DNA from: an uncultured Bacteroidales bacterium
Lineage (GTDB): Bacteria > Bacteroidota > Bacteroidia > Bacteroidales > Bacteroidaceae
Assembly (NCBI GenBank): GCA_937916465.1
Contig: CALFTK010000019.1
Span: forward strand, 1-64,000
Direction: 5' to 3'
DNA: 64,000 bases
Shown: positions 7,727-17,290 of the stretch, piece by piece
Layout: each line of letters begins with the position of its first letter
How positions within the stretch are numbered: the first letter of the stretch is position 1
Translations under genes and position numbers: made by a program
Notes under the pieces: generated by a model
The model's database searches: none
What the model was told of the DNA's origin: nothing
Seen by the model: the letters and a program-made list of their open reading frames with translations, nothing else

Positions 7727-10700
7727 ATGAAAAGATTATTTAATTTACTGATTTTATTGTTTGCAGCAGTTACTGTTGTGTCTGCACAAAACACAACTAC
7801 AGAACTTTTAGGTAAGGTGATTGATGAAAATGGTGAACCTCTAACAGGAGTTACCATACAAGCCGTTCATACATCGTACGGCAGCAATTATGGAACTTCA
7901 TCAAATCGTCAAGGAGTATATTCACTTTCGGGATTACGTCCCGGCAACTACAGAATCACTTTTAGTTTTATAGGCTATAAGGATTACAATCAAGAAGTTA
8001 CACTCTCTTTAGGACAGCAGTATATACTTGATGTTCAGCTTAATGAGAGCGTACAGAATTTATCTACAATAAACATTACTGCTGAAAGAACTCACTTTGC
8101 AGAGACCAAAACAGGTCAGACTATGCGTATTGACAATAAGACTATAGAACAACTTCCGTCTATAAACAGAACCTTATTGGACTATACCAGATTATCACAA
8201 TACAGCGGCAACGATAACTCTATGGCAGGTCGAGACGGTCGTCTTACCACATTAAATATTGATGGTGCCAGCCTAAATAATAGTTTTGGAACAACATCGG
8301 CTCTGCCTGCCGCAGGAAATCCAATATCTATTGATGCCATTGACGAAGTTCAGGTGGTAATTGCACCATACGATGTTCGCCAGAGTAACTTTACGGGTGG
8401 TGGTGTAAATGCAATAACAAAATCGGGTAGCAATATTCTTACAGGAAGTGCGTATATCTATCACAGAAATCAGGATATGCGTGGTAATAGAGTTGACGGC
8501 TATTCATTGGGCAACAGAGAAAAAGAGTCAAAAACCACATACGGATTTACAGTAGGAGGTCCTATTATAAAGAACAAGTTATTCTTCTTTGCAAATTTGG
8601 AAATTGAAGATCAGCCTCAACCTATATCAAAATGGAAACTCTCTACCGATGGTGTAGGCGATGCCGATGCAATGATAAGCCGTGTAACTCAAGCCGATAT
8701 GGATAGATTTGCCACTGCATTGAATAAGTACGGTTACAAAGCAGGAAGTACCAATCTGAATGATGGCAATGTACAAAATCGCAAGATATTAGCCAGATTG
8801 GATTGGAATATTTCAGATAAGCACAACCTGATGCTTCGTTATAATCTTACCAACAATACTTCATGGGCTACACCAAATAATAATTCAACAGTTGGAACTT
8901 CAGCTCCATCTTATCGTATTTCAGACAAAGGTTATGTATTCCGTAACAGTTGCTATAACATAAATGACGATGCATGGTCTGCTGTAGCAGAACTTAACAG
9001 TCGTTTTTCCAATAGTCTGTCAAACAGATTATTGGCAACAATATCAGAAGTAAGTAACTTGCGTGGGTCTGAATCGCCTCTATTCCCGTATATTGATATT
9101 TGGGATGGAAATGGTGATATTTTTATGGGTGCGGGTTATGAACCATTTTCTTACAACACAGGCAACGCCACAAATACACTCAATATAAAAGACGAAGTAA
9201 GATGGACTATAGGCAACAACATTCTTACTGCCGGTATTAGCATGGAGCACCAGAAGGCAAAAACCGGCTACACAATGTATGGCACAGGTTATTATAAATA
9301 CGCTTCATTGGAAGATTTTGAACAGGGTAAAGCACCAATAGCATTTGGTTTTACCTATCCATACGATAATGTTTCAGACCCAATGTCAAAAGTATCGTTT
9401 GGTCAGTATTCTCTATATTTGCAGAATGAAACCAGACCACTTAAAAATCTTATTCTTACATACGGATTCCGAGCCGATTTACTTGACTATCTGCAACCTA
9501 TAACAACAAATATTCCTTTTAAATCACTTGATTGGACAGCTCATTACTATGCTGATGGTACTGCTCCTAAAGGATATGTATCGCCTGTTTTCGACACCGG
9601 CAGATGGCCAAAGAGCAATGTTCAATGGTCACCACGTTTAGGTTTCAATTGGACCAACAACAGCAATACTATTGTAGTACGTGGTGGTGCCGGACTCTTT
9701 ACCGGACGTATTCCATTGGTATTCTTTACCAATATCCCCAACTACAGCAATATGTTGCAGAACACAGTTATGATTAAGGACGATTCAAATGGATTGTTAT
9801 CTGGTTTTGCAAACAATTTCCTGCATACCAACAATGACCTTAAAAAGTATCTGACAGCAAACGGATATCCTGCAGTATATAATCAGAATTCAGCAGTAAA
9901 AAGTGCAACTTTATGCGGTGTAAGTGAAGATTTCAAGTTACCACAAGTCCTAAAGACATCACTGGGAATAGATTGGATTCTCCCTCTTGAAATTCCTGCA
10001 TCTATTTCAGTTGAAGGTATTTACAACAAGGATATAAATGCTGTAATGACAGAGAACCTGAACCTCTATACAGACCATAGTTATGGCAAGTTTACCGGTT
10101 CAGACAACAGAATAAACTATAGAGACAACATCAACGGAACCAATATTCACAAAAACGTAACCGGCGGTGCATCCATGCTTACAAATACCAATCGCGGTTA
10201 TAGTTATAGTTTAAGTATATCTGCCAATATTCAACCTATTGAAAATCTGGATATTAATTTGGCATACATACACAACGAATCAAAGAGCGTATCTGATATG
10301 ACAGGTTCTTCACTCTATTCAACATGGAAGAATACTTTAAGCGTAAACAGTTCAAATGATGAAGTATTGAAACGAACATCATACGTAATCCCGGATAAGA
10401 TAAGCGGTTATGTTACCTATACTTTGAAGAATGGCAAGAACAGTTCAACCACATTTGGTTTGTACTATGCCGGAATGAATTCAGGTCTATACAGCTATTC
10501 TTATGCCAACGATATGAATGGAGACGGTTCTTCGGCCGACCTAATCTACATACCCGCATCAAAAGACGAAGTACTATTTGTAGATAATGGTAATTATACA
10601 GCTGCAGAGCAACAGGATGCTTTCTGGAACTTTGTGTGCAACGATCCATATTTGAGTGAACATAAAGGTGAATATGCCCAAGCCAATATGGCACGTATGC

Positions 10701-11014
10701 CTTGGTTTAACCGTTTTGATATAAGGGTAGTGGAGAACATAGGTTTCAAGGTAGGTAATGACATTCATAAGATACAACTGTCACTCGACCTTATGAATGC
10801 ATCAAATCTACTCTCCAACAAATGGGGTGTAAGACAAACAGCATCAGCATGTAATAATGGCAAGATACTAACTTATAAAGGTGTAAATTCAGAAGGAAAA
10901 CCGCTATATACACTCTATTCAAATAAAGAGGGACTTCTATCAAAACAGTTTGATACACTGAAAAGCAGTGACAATTGTTGGTTCCTTCAGTTAGGACTCA
11001 AATATATCTTCTGA
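7727..11014 (+). CDS. TonB-dependent outer membrane receptor with N-terminal CarboxypepD-like domain
   Basis: A 1095-residue outer membrane receptor. A signal peptide (1-20, ending VSAQN) is followed by a carboxypeptidase-regulatory-like beta sandwich (about 25-110, with GKVIDENGEPLTGVTI). Then come a plug domain (about 120-240) and a long beta barrel ending in aromatic residues (GLKYIF). It resembles the Oar/TonB-receptor group rather than a SusC protein, and no susD gene lies beside it, so a glycan-uptake role is not indicated; the substrate is unknown. The stop codon directly abuts the stop of the convergent transporter gene. Confidence 0.88.
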   Translation: MKRLFNLLILLFAAVTVVSAQNTTTELLGKVIDENGEPLTGVTIQAVHTSYGSNYGTSSNRQGVYSLSGLRPGNYRITFSFIGYKDYNQEVTLSLGQQYILDVQLNESVQNLSTINITAERTHFAETKTGQTMRIDNKTIEQLPSINRTLLDYTRLSQYSGNDNSMAGRDGRLTTLNIDGASLNNSFGTTSALPAAGNPISIDAIDEVQVVIAPYDVRQSNFTGGGVNAITKSGSNILTGSAYIYHRNQDMRGNRVDGYSLGNREKESKTTYGFTVGGPIIKNKLFFFANLEIEDQPQPISKWKLSTDGVGDADAMISRVTQADMDRFATALNKYGYKAGSTNLNDGNVQNRKILARLDWNISDKHNLMLRYNLTNNTSWATPNNNSTVGTSAPSYRISDKGYVFRNSCYNINDDAWSAVAELNSRFSNSLSNRLLATISEVSNLRGSESPLFPYIDIWDGNGDIFMGAGYEPFSYNTGNATNTLNIKDEVRWTIGNNILTAGISMEHQKAKTGYTMYGTGYYKYASLEDFEQGKAPIAFGFTYPYDNVSDPMSKVSFGQYSLYLQNETRPLKNLILTYGFRADLLDYLQPITTNIPFKSLDWTAHYYADGTAPKGYVSPVFDTGRWPKSNVQWSPRLGFNWTNNSNTIVVRGGAGLFTGRIPLVFFTNIPNYSNMLQNTVMIKDDSNGLLSGFANNFLHTNNDLKKYLTANGYPAVYNQNSAVKSATLCGVSEDFKLPQVLKTSLGIDWILPLEIPASISVEGIYNKDINAVMTENLNLYTDHSYGKFTGSDNRINYRDNINGTNIHKNVTGGASMLTNTNRGYSYSLSISANIQPIENLDINLAYIHNESKSVSDMTGSSLYSTWKNTLSVNSSNDEVLKRTSYVIPDKISGYVTYTLKNGKNSSTTFGLYYAGMNSGLYSYSYANDMNGDGSSADLIYIPASKDEVLFVDNGNYTAAEQQDAFWNFVCNDPYLSEHKGEYAQANMARMPWFNRFDIRVVENIGFKVGNDIHKIQLSLDLMNASNLLSNKWGVRQTASACNNGKILTYKGVNSEGKPLYTLYSNKEGLLSKQFDTLKSSDNCWFLQLGLKYIF

Positions 11015-11911
11015 TTATAAGAAACAAATTGCTATAGCGGCTATAACAAAGCCGACAATCTGGTGGGGTTTCATCTTTTCATGGTAGAAACCCCATCCTG
11101 CTATTACACCTATTGCAACTATACCTATATTATGCAATGGAAACAAAAGCTCTGTTTTTATACTCTTCATTGCCACCATCAACAGATATGTGCAGAAGAA
11201 ATTGCTTGCTCCTAATGCAATACCACCCAGAATATTCTTCCATTTTAGCATCATGGCAAGTTTCGATTTCTTGTTGAATATTATAAACACTCCCCCCATA
11301 ACTGCAGCACTTATAAATATCACAAACGTAACCATAGATAATTGCTGATTAACAGATGTGTCTGACAATGAACTATTTGAAGATATAGAGTGTTGTACCA
11401 GTTTAAGAAAAGAGTTACTTAGACCAAACATAACAAACACAGATAATGGTATTATTATGTCCAAGACAGATTTGTCACCTCTCTCTGAACCGCTGTTCTC
11501 TCTTTTCTGCCATACAATAAGCGACATGGCAAACAATATTACTATAATTGCAATCCATTGCGGTTTCTCACTACCCGGAATAAAAAGATAGTTTACCAAT
11601 ATAGGGATAATCATTGAAACTCTGCTTGATACTGTAGATATGGCAACACCAACTCTTATTGTACAAACAGACAATACCATCATACCCAATATAAAAATCA
11701 GGCCGGTAAATATTGCAGGGTAAAACCAGTCTGTCTGTACAGGATTGACAAATCCGTTACTGCCATTATATGAAAAAACCAGACTTAAAACTGTGGCTGC
11801 CAAATAGTTGTATATAATTGCAGGCATTGTATCTATATTTTTAAGCTTAAATATCTTAAATAGTATAGAAAACAGAGCCGCACATATTGTAGCTAATATT
11901 AGTGCAATCAT
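11015..11911 (-). CDS. EamA/DMT-family transporter
   Basis: A 298-residue integral membrane protein with about ten hydrophobic helices in two similar halves, the layout of the drug/metabolite transporter superfamily. It ends with the motif MKPHQIVGFVIAAIAICFL typical of EamA second halves. The substrate cannot be predicted. The longest frame starts with TTG at 11983, but that codon lies inside the -7 box. The ATG at 11911 begins a clean first membrane helix and lies about 60 nt after the predicted transcription start, so it is preferred. Confidence 0.8.
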   Translation of the reverse strand: MIALILATICAALFSILFKIFKLKNIDTMPAIIYNYLAATVLSLVFSYNGSNGFVNPVQTDWFYPAIFTGLIFILGMMVLSVCTIRVGVAISTVSSRVSMIIPILVNYLFIPGSEKPQWIAIIVILFAMSLIVWQKRENSGSERGDKSVLDIIIPLSVFVMFGLSNSFLKLVQHSISSNSSLSDTSVNQQLSMVTFVIFISAAVMGGVFIIFNKKSKLAMMLKWKNILGGIALGASNFFCTYLLMVAMKSIKTELLFPLHNIGIVAIGVIAGWGFYHEKMKPHQIVGFVIAAIAICFL

Positions 11912-11980
11912 AGATGTATAAATTGTATTATATGTGAAAATTTGATGTAAAATTACTCTTTTATATGCATAATAATTATA

Positions 11981-12006
11981 CAAAAGTAAAGATTTTAGTA
12001 AATTTG
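11981..12006. promoter_or_regulatory. Divergent promoters
   Basis: The minus strand reads TACTTTTG at 11988-11981 for the transporter. The plus strand reads TAAATTTG at 11999-12006 for the nicotinamidase. The two -7 boxes are only 10 bp apart, so the two polymerases would compete for the same DNA. Confidence 0.7.
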
Positions 12007-12026
12007 CAACCTATTTATAAATAATT

Positions 12027-12680
12027 ATGAAGATGAAATTCAAACAAATTTTGATTGCAGTTATGGCTGTAGCAGCCACAACCCTTGTTTCGTGTGTTAA
12101 TAAAGAACAGAAAACCAACAATGATTCTCAAATGGAACCAAGAAGTATTCTCATTACTGTAGATCTACAGAAAGATTTTATAAATGGTACGCTTCCTGCA
12201 AAAGATGCAGAGCAAATTATTCCTGCCATTAACAACGTAAAGCACAATTTCGATTTGCTTTACTTCACTTTGGACTGGCATCCTGCAAACCACTGTTCAT
12301 TCACCAAAGAGGGCGGAATATGGCCGGTACACTGTGTACACTACACTGAAGGAGCATCTATTCCCGATTGTATATTGGCAGACGTTGATGACTCAAAGCT
12401 TCTTTTCTATACAAAAGGTAAAGATGCAACAAAGGAAGAATATGGAGCTTTTACTGATATAGAAGCAGATAATCAGACTATGTTCAATGCGGGCGACAAC
12501 GTTGTTGTTTGCGGTATAGCATCGGAATATTGCGTTCTGGAAACACTTAAAGAGGTGGTTCGTCTTAGCAAAGCCATAGGCTTTAATGTCAGCGTATTCT
12601 TAGATGGTGTAGCATGCATAGAGAACCATGATGTACTGTTGGAATACATGAAAGCCGAAGGAATAAAAGAGTACAAATAA
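12027..12680 (+). CDS. pncA: Nicotinamidase-family lipoprotein
   Basis: An isochorismatase-fold amidase expected to convert nicotinamide to nicotinate and ammonia. Residues visible in this 217-residue protein: catalytic Asp46 (VDLQKDF), metal ligands Asp83 and His85 (DWHPANHCSF) and His102 (PVHC), and nucleophile Cys169 (GIASEYCV). The N-terminus is a lipoprotein signal, TTLVSC with Cys23, so the enzyme should act outside the cytoplasm, which is unusual for nicotinamidase. The nicotinate phosphoribosyltransferase gene follows after 12 bp, forming an NAD salvage pair. Activity on nicotinamide rather than a related amide is inferred from these motifs and the neighbour. Confidence 0.85.
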   Translation: MKMKFKQILIAVMAVAATTLVSCVNKEQKTNNDSQMEPRSILITVDLQKDFINGTLPAKDAEQIIPAINNVKHNFDLLYFTLDWHPANHCSFTKEGGIWPVHCVHYTEGASIPDCILADVDDSKLLFYTKGKDATKEEYGAFTDIEADNQTMFNAGDNVVVCGIASEYCVLETLKEVVRLSKAIGFNVSVFLDGVACIENHDVLLEYMKAEGIKEYK

Positions 12681-12692
12681 TAACCGATATAC

Positions 12693-13892
12693 ATGAATAA
12701 AGATACTGCTATCATCAGTATGATTGAGAACGATTTATACAAGTTCTCAATGTCATATTACTATCAGAGAACCACTCCTGAAGGAATAGGTACTTTCAGT
12801 TTTACAGACAGAAACGGTTTGGAATTCACACCCGAATTTGTAGAACTTCTTAAAGAGGAGTTCAAGAAACTGGAATCGTTGGTACTTACCGACGAAGAGT
12901 TCAACTGGTGTATAGCAAATATCTACTTTATACCACGCTGCTATTTTGAATGGTTGCGTGGTTTCAGATTCGATTCATCTATTATTCAAATTTCCTTAGA
13001 CGAAAAGAATCATCTGCATATAGAGGCAACTGACAATATCTATAAGGTAACACTTTACGAAATACCCATACTTTCCACAGTATCAGAAGTTTATTTCAGA
13101 TATATGAATTTGGGTGAACCCGATTGGGACTACATCTATTCACAACTGGAACGTAAAGTGGCCATATCAAACGAACATAAGATTAAATTTGCCAACTTTG
13201 GTATGCGTCGCAGATATTCTCACATTGTAGAAGACCGTGTAACAGAATATTTAGCAAAGAATGCAGACTACTTTATAGGCTCATCAACAGTCTATTTTGC
13301 AATGAAATATCAGTCTGTAAAGAAAGATTTGAAACCCATTGGCACAATGGCTCACGAACTGATGATGGCTACTGCGGCATTTATGGGTCCCAAAGAGGCT
13401 AACTACTATGTAATGCGTAAATGGGCAGAGATATACGGAGGTGCTATGGGTACCATGCTTCCCGACTGCTTTACATCAGAAGTCTTCTTCAGGAATTTCA
13501 GTCTTGATATGGCAAAGTTATATGATGGTGTACGCCATGACAGCGGTGATCCACTTGAGTTTGGCGATAAGATGATTGCAAAATATGAATCATACCATAT
13601 AGACCCAAGAACCAAATCGATAGTATTCAGTGATTCGCTCGATTTTGACAAAGCTCTGGAGATACAGAACTACTTTAAGGATAGGATAGGGGTATCGTTT
13701 GGTATAGGCACCAATTTAACAAATGATGTAGGTACCTCAAAACCTTTGAACATCGTAATGAAGTTGAAAACATTCCAGGTTAATCCGCGTCAGCACGTTT
13801 ATAGATGCGTTAAATTGTCGGATGTTCCAGGTAAAGAGATAGGTGACCCGGACGAAGTTCATAGCTACAAGGTAATTCTTGGACTTATCTGA
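12693..13892 (+). CDS. pncB: Nicotinate phosphoribosyltransferase
   Basis: It joins nicotinate to PRPP to form nicotinate mononucleotide, the Preiss-Handler entry to NAD, in the cytoplasm. Its 399 residues match the length of E. coli PncB (about 400). Family features seen: the N-terminal LYKFSMSYYYQRTTPEG, the central FGMRRRYS, the conserved His in GTMAHELMM, and the phosphate-binding region DVRHDSGDP-like segment (GVRHDSGDPLEFG). It is in an operon behind the nicotinamidase gene, which supplies its substrate. Confidence 0.95.
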   Translation: MNKDTAIISMIENDLYKFSMSYYYQRTTPEGIGTFSFTDRNGLEFTPEFVELLKEEFKKLESLVLTDEEFNWCIANIYFIPRCYFEWLRGFRFDSSIIQISLDEKNHLHIEATDNIYKVTLYEIPILSTVSEVYFRYMNLGEPDWDYIYSQLERKVAISNEHKIKFANFGMRRRYSHIVEDRVTEYLAKNADYFIGSSTVYFAMKYQSVKKDLKPIGTMAHELMMATAAFMGPKEANYYVMRKWAEIYGGAMGTMLPDCFTSEVFFRNFSLDMAKLYDGVRHDSGDPLEFGDKMIAKYESYHIDPRTKSIVFSDSLDFDKALEIQNYFKDRIGVSFGIGTNLTNDVGTSKPLNIVMKLKTFQVNPRQHVYRCVKLSDVPGKEIGDPDEVHSYKVILGLI

Positions 13893-13922
13893 TTGATTAT
13901 TTGAGAATTTATTGTACTTTTG
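13893..13922 (+). promoter_or_regulatory. Promoter of the Nif3-family gene
   Basis: TTG (13893-13895) and TACTTTTG (13915-13922) are 19 bp apart. The -33 element begins right after the pncB stop codon. Confidence 0.65.
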
Positions 13923-13946
13923 CAGAGAAATCATTAGACAAAGGTG

Positions 13947-14726
13947 ATGACAATAGGGAAAATTATTGATGCCCTTGAAGGATTCGCGCCTCTGCCACTG
14001 CAAGATGATTTTGATAATTCAGGCTTGCAGGTAGGGTTGACAGAGACGGAAGCTACAGGGGCTTTATTGTGTTTGGACGTGACCGAAGCAGTGGTTTATG
14101 AAGCCATTGCAAATGGTTGCAACCTTATTATATCACATCACCCGCTGTTGTTTTCACCATTAAAACGCATTTCCAACAGCAATTATATAGGACGTTGTGT
14201 TATTAAAGCCATAAAACATGATATAACTATATATGCTGCACATACGAACCTGGACAATGCATCATGCGGTGTCAACAAACAAATAGCCAATTTGTTAAAA
14301 CTAAAAGACACTGCTCCTTTACAGGACAAAGGCAATGGCAATGGCGCAGGAATAATAGGTTATCTGCCTGAATGTTTAACAGAAAAACAGTTGTTGGAAG
14401 CATTGCAAACACTGTTTAAGGTACCGGCTATAAAACATAATGGCAACTTAGGTAAACCTATATCAAAAGTGGCTTTATGTGGAGGTTCCGGAGCATTTCT
14501 GATTCCTGACGCAATAGCCTGCAAGGCCGATGCTTTTATAACCGGTGAAATTGGTTTTCACAAAATGTTCGGTTATGACGGTACTATTAAGTTGATTGAA
14601 TTGGGACACTACGAAAGTGAACAGTTCACTGTAGATTTGCTTTACAACAAGCTTAATAAAGAATTCAGCGAACTGAAACTGGTTAAAACAAACGTTAAGA
14701 CCAACCCCATAAATTATTGTATATAA
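13947..14726 (+). CDS. Nif3-like dinuclear metal-centre protein
   Basis: A member of the Nif3/YbgI/DUF34 family, which forms hexamers with a two-metal site. The reaction is debated; GTP cyclohydrolase I-like activity has been proposed for some members. Metal ligands are visible in ISHHPLLFSPLKR (about 65-77), HTNLDNASCGVN (about 99-110) and the C-terminal GHYESEQ. At about 259 residues it is the short form without the inserted middle domain. A GTG at 13944 is directly followed by the ATG at 13947, which is preferred. Its partner, the zinc-ribbon coiled-coil gene, follows at once, a pairing often seen in Bacteroidota. Confidence 0.88.
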   Translation: MTIGKIIDALEGFAPLPLQDDFDNSGLQVGLTETEATGALLCLDVTEAVVYEAIANGCNLIISHHPLLFSPLKRISNSNYIGRCVIKAIKHDITIYAAHTNLDNASCGVNKQIANLLKLKDTAPLQDKGNGNGAGIIGYLPECLTEKQLLEALQTLFKVPAIKHNGNLGKPISKVALCGGSGAFLIPDAIACKADAFITGEIGFHKMFGYDGTIKLIELGHYESEQFTVDLLYNKLNKEFSELKLVKTNVKTNPINYCI

Positions 14727-14749
14727 ATGACAAACAAAATATTTTGATT

Positions 14750-15574
14750 ATGGCAAAAGAGAAAAGAGATCCGGCGGATTTTTCAGTAGAAGAGAAACTG
14801 AAATCCCTTTACCAGTTACAGACCATGTTGTCTGAAATTGACAAGATTAAAACTCTACGTGGTGAATTACCACTGGAAGTACAGGACCTTGAAGATGAAA
14901 TAGTAGGTTTAAGCACTCGTATTGAAAAGAACAAAACCGAGATTGCAGAATTGACTAAAGCTGTAAGTGAAAACAAAATCAGCATGGAGGCTTCAAGAGC
15001 AACCATAGCAAAATACAAGGAACAGCAGGACAATGTACGTAACAACAGAGAATACGACGCTCTAAACAAAGAGATTGAGTTCAAATCATTGGAGATAGAA
15101 CTCAACGAAAAACATATACGCGAATACACCAACTCCATAACTGCAAAGAGTGAAGAGATGGAACGCAACCTAGCTCTGATTACTGAAAAGAGACAGGAAT
15201 TGGAAATAAAAAAGACTGAACTTGACGAAATAATCAGCGAAACTCGTTTGGAAGAGGAAAAACTGCGTGAAAAATCAAAGAATCTTGAAATTACAATAGA
15301 TCCAAGACTCTTGCTTTCATTCAAACGTATCAGAAAAAATACCCGCAATGGTTTGGGAATTGTATATGTAGAACGTGGTGCTTGCGGTGGTTGCTTTAAC
15401 AAAATTCCACCTCAGAGACAGCTTGATATACGTCTTCGTAAAAAGATTATTGTATGCGAATATTGTGGTCGTATTATTATTGACCCACAATTGGCAGGTA
15501 TAGAAGAGACTCCTGTAGCAGCTCCGGCTCCAAAGAAAAGAGCAAGCAAAAAGAGCAGTGCAGAAAAAGAGTAA
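14750..15574 (+). CDS. Coiled-coil protein with C4 zinc ribbon
   Basis: A 274-residue protein. Residues about 15-185 are a long charged coiled coil. The C-terminal part has a four-cysteine zinc ribbon (CGGCFNKIPP and, 22 residues later, CEYCGRIIID), followed by an Ala/Lys-rich tail. The family (DUF164/C4-type zinc ribbon) is usually linked to Nif3, and some members have been implicated in RNA or ribosome-related functions. The longest frame starts with TTG at 14717, inside the Nif3 gene; the ATG at 14750 is preferred and gives a 23-bp gap. Confidence 0.85.
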   Translation: MAKEKRDPADFSVEEKLKSLYQLQTMLSEIDKIKTLRGELPLEVQDLEDEIVGLSTRIEKNKTEIAELTKAVSENKISMEASRATIAKYKEQQDNVRNNREYDALNKEIEFKSLEIELNEKHIREYTNSITAKSEEMERNLALITEKRQELEIKKTELDEIISETRLEEEKLREKSKNLEITIDPRLLLSFKRIRKNTRNGLGIVYVERGACGGCFNKIPPQRQLDIRLRKKIIVCEYCGRIIIDPQLAGIEETPVAAPAPKKRASKKSSAEKE

Positions 15575-15589
15575 AATAACAATAGAATA

Positions 15590-15624
15590 GGGGTGACACT
15601 TCAAAAGTGACACCCCATTTTATT
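15590..15624. terminator. Bidirectional terminator
   Basis: GGGGTGACACTT (15590-15601) pairs with AAGTGACACCCC (15605-15616), with one central mismatch and a 3-nt loop, followed by ATTTTATTTAT. It lies between convergent genes. Confidence 0.8.
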
Positions 15625-16073
15625 TATATAGAATTATAATCGGGAATATCATTAAGAAAAACATAACCTCCTGTTTCGTAATCCACCTTTACGCAATAAT
15701 GATTCATTCCATTACTAACAATTAAATAATCTACCTTAAGAGCTACATTATATCTGGAAATCTGAGCAAAAACATCGCCAGTAATCTTAACAGTAGGAGC
15801 CTTATACTCCACTATCAGCTTTGGACAACCATTAGTGTCATATATAACAGTATCGCATCTCTTCTTTACTTTTCCAATCGTAATAGAACTTTCATTTGCA
15901 ATATGAGACATAGGATACAGTTTATACTTAACCAGATAATTCACAAAGTGTTGGCGCACCCACTCTTCGGGGGTGTTTTTAACCCATTTTTTGCGAATAG
16001 GATCAAATATAAATATCAAACCATTCTGTTCGCGCATTTTTGGTTCAAAAGCGGGTAAATTTAAGTTATCCAT
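15624..16073 (-). CDS. HsdR N-terminal-like (PD-D/ExK) nuclease-fold protein
   Basis: A 149-residue stand-alone protein resembling the N-terminal nuclease domain of type I restriction enzymes (HSDR_N_2). The PD-(D/E)xK pattern is visible: an Asp in KRCDTVIYD (about 76-84), then VEYKAP (about 92-97) and a following Gln (FAQISRYN). No HsdM or HsdS gene is nearby. A small protein of this type next to holA is common in Bacteroidota, so it is probably not part of a restriction system. Function is unknown. Confidence 0.75.
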   Translation of the reverse strand: MDNLNLPAFEPKMREQNGLIFIFDPIRKKWVKNTPEEWVRQHFVNYLVKYKLYPMSHIANESSITIGKVKKRCDTVIYDTNGCPKLIVEYKAPTVKITGDVFAQISRYNVALKVDYLIVSNGMNHYCVKVDYETGGYVFLNDIPDYNSI

Positions 16074-16089
16074 ATTAACTCTTCAATTA

Positions 16090-16122
16090 TTGGACGCGCA
16101 ACGTATCTTTTTTATAACTTTG
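16090..16122 (+). promoter_or_regulatory. Promoter of holA
   Basis: TAACTTTG at 16115-16122 matches the -7 box. TTG at 16090-16092 is a possible -33 element with 22 bp between them. Confidence 0.55.
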
Positions 16123-16159
16123 TAAGTAATTACTGCAAATTTACTTATTTCAAATTAGA

Positions 16160-17203
16160 ATGGCAACATCAGGTGTAGCATATAGAACCATAATGGGTGA
16201 CTTAAAACAGGGTATTTACAGCCCAATCTATTATTTAATGGGCGAAGAATCCTTCTTTATTGATTCCATTTCAGATTATATAAGAGAGAATGCATTGAGC
16301 GAAGAAGAGAGAGATTTTAACCAGATAGTTGTCTATGGCGCCGATACCACAATGAGCGAAGTGGTTCAGAGAGCAAAAGCCTACCCAATGGGTGCCAATA
16401 GACAGGTTATAATTGTAAAAGAGGCTCAAACTCTCATTAAAGAACATAGTGGTGGTGTAGATCCGTTGGAAATTTTAGGTTCATATCTTCAAAATATTCA
16501 ACCTACAACCATACTTGTATTCTGTCACAAAAATGGAAAGTTAGATAGCAGAAAAAAGATAGCAGGAACCATTAAACAGGTTGGAATACTATTTGAATCG
16601 GCAAAAATCAAAGAGAATGAAATGCCGTTGTATATAAATGAGTATGTACGCGAAAAACAGATGACCATTTCAGAGAGGGCCACATCTATGATTATTGAGG
16701 CAGTTGGCACTGATATATCCCGATTAATAACAGAACTTGACAAACTTTATGTTGCATCAGGAGGAAACGGAAAAGAGATAACCCCCGATTTGGTAGAACA
16801 GAATGTAGGTATAAGCAAAGAGTATAATGTCTTTGAATTCCAACGCGCTTTAATCAGCAAGGACATACTAAAAGCAAACAAAATAGCTTCATACTATGAA
16901 AACAATTCCAAAAACTACCCAATCCAGATGATTACAGCAACAATTTTTGGATATTACTCAAATTTGATGTTAGCATTTTATTCACCAAACAAAACCGAAC
17001 AAGGTGTTGCCGAATTTTTAGGTCTGAAGAATAGTTGGGGAGTAAAAGACTATATGACAGGCATGAAGAATTATACAGCCAGACAAGTGCTGGAGATAAT
17101 AGGGTATATTAGAGAATATGATGCAAAATCTAAGGGTATAGATAATTCCGGCAATACAACAGACGGATTATTACGCGAGCTGTTATTTAAAATTTTGCAC
17201 TGA
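16160..17203 (+). CDS. holA: DNA polymerase III delta subunit
   Basis: The clamp-loader subunit that opens the beta sliding clamp during replication. The 347 residues fit HolA. Typical features are the start YLMGEESFFIDSISDYI (about 26-42), the AAA+-like core with QVIIVKEAQTL, the ILVFCHKNGKLD-type strand, and the C-terminal RQVLEIIGYIREYDAKSKG followed by LLRELLFKIL. It is transcribed alone from its own promoter and ends in a hairpin terminator. Confidence 0.92.
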   Translation: MATSGVAYRTIMGDLKQGIYSPIYYLMGEESFFIDSISDYIRENALSEEERDFNQIVVYGADTTMSEVVQRAKAYPMGANRQVIIVKEAQTLIKEHSGGVDPLEILGSYLQNIQPTTILVFCHKNGKLDSRKKIAGTIKQVGILFESAKIKENEMPLYINEYVREKQMTISERATSMIIEAVGTDISRLITELDKLYVASGGNGKEITPDLVEQNVGISKEYNVFEFQRALISKDILKANKIASYYENNSKNYPIQMITATIFGYYSNLMLAFYSPNKTEQGVAEFLGLKNSWGVKDYMTGMKNYTARQVLEIIGYIREYDAKSKGIDNSGNTTDGLLRELLFKILH

Positions 17204-17250
17204 TATACGGATTTACATTCAAATATTGAAATCTCAGTAAACAGAACATA

Positions 17251-17290
17251 TTAAAGAGTGGTCACTTTATAGTAGCCACTCTTTTAATTA
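17251..17290 (+). terminator. Terminator after holA
   Basis: AAAGAGTGG (17253-17261) pairs with CCACTCTTT (17276-17284), followed by TAATTA. Confidence 0.7.

Noticed and set aside
7727..11014. Possible polysaccharide-utilisation locus
   Set aside because: There is no SusD partner, no glycoside hydrolase and no hybrid sensor near the receptor.
14809..15402. A 197-residue minus-strand frame rich in Ser and Leu
   Set aside because: It is opposite the coiled-coil zinc-ribbon gene, whose Glu/Lys codons give Ser/Leu/Phe on the other strand; no start signals or family motifs.
15624..16073. Possible type I restriction system
   Set aside because: Only the small nuclease-like N-terminal domain is present; no motor domain, methylase or specificity gene is nearby.
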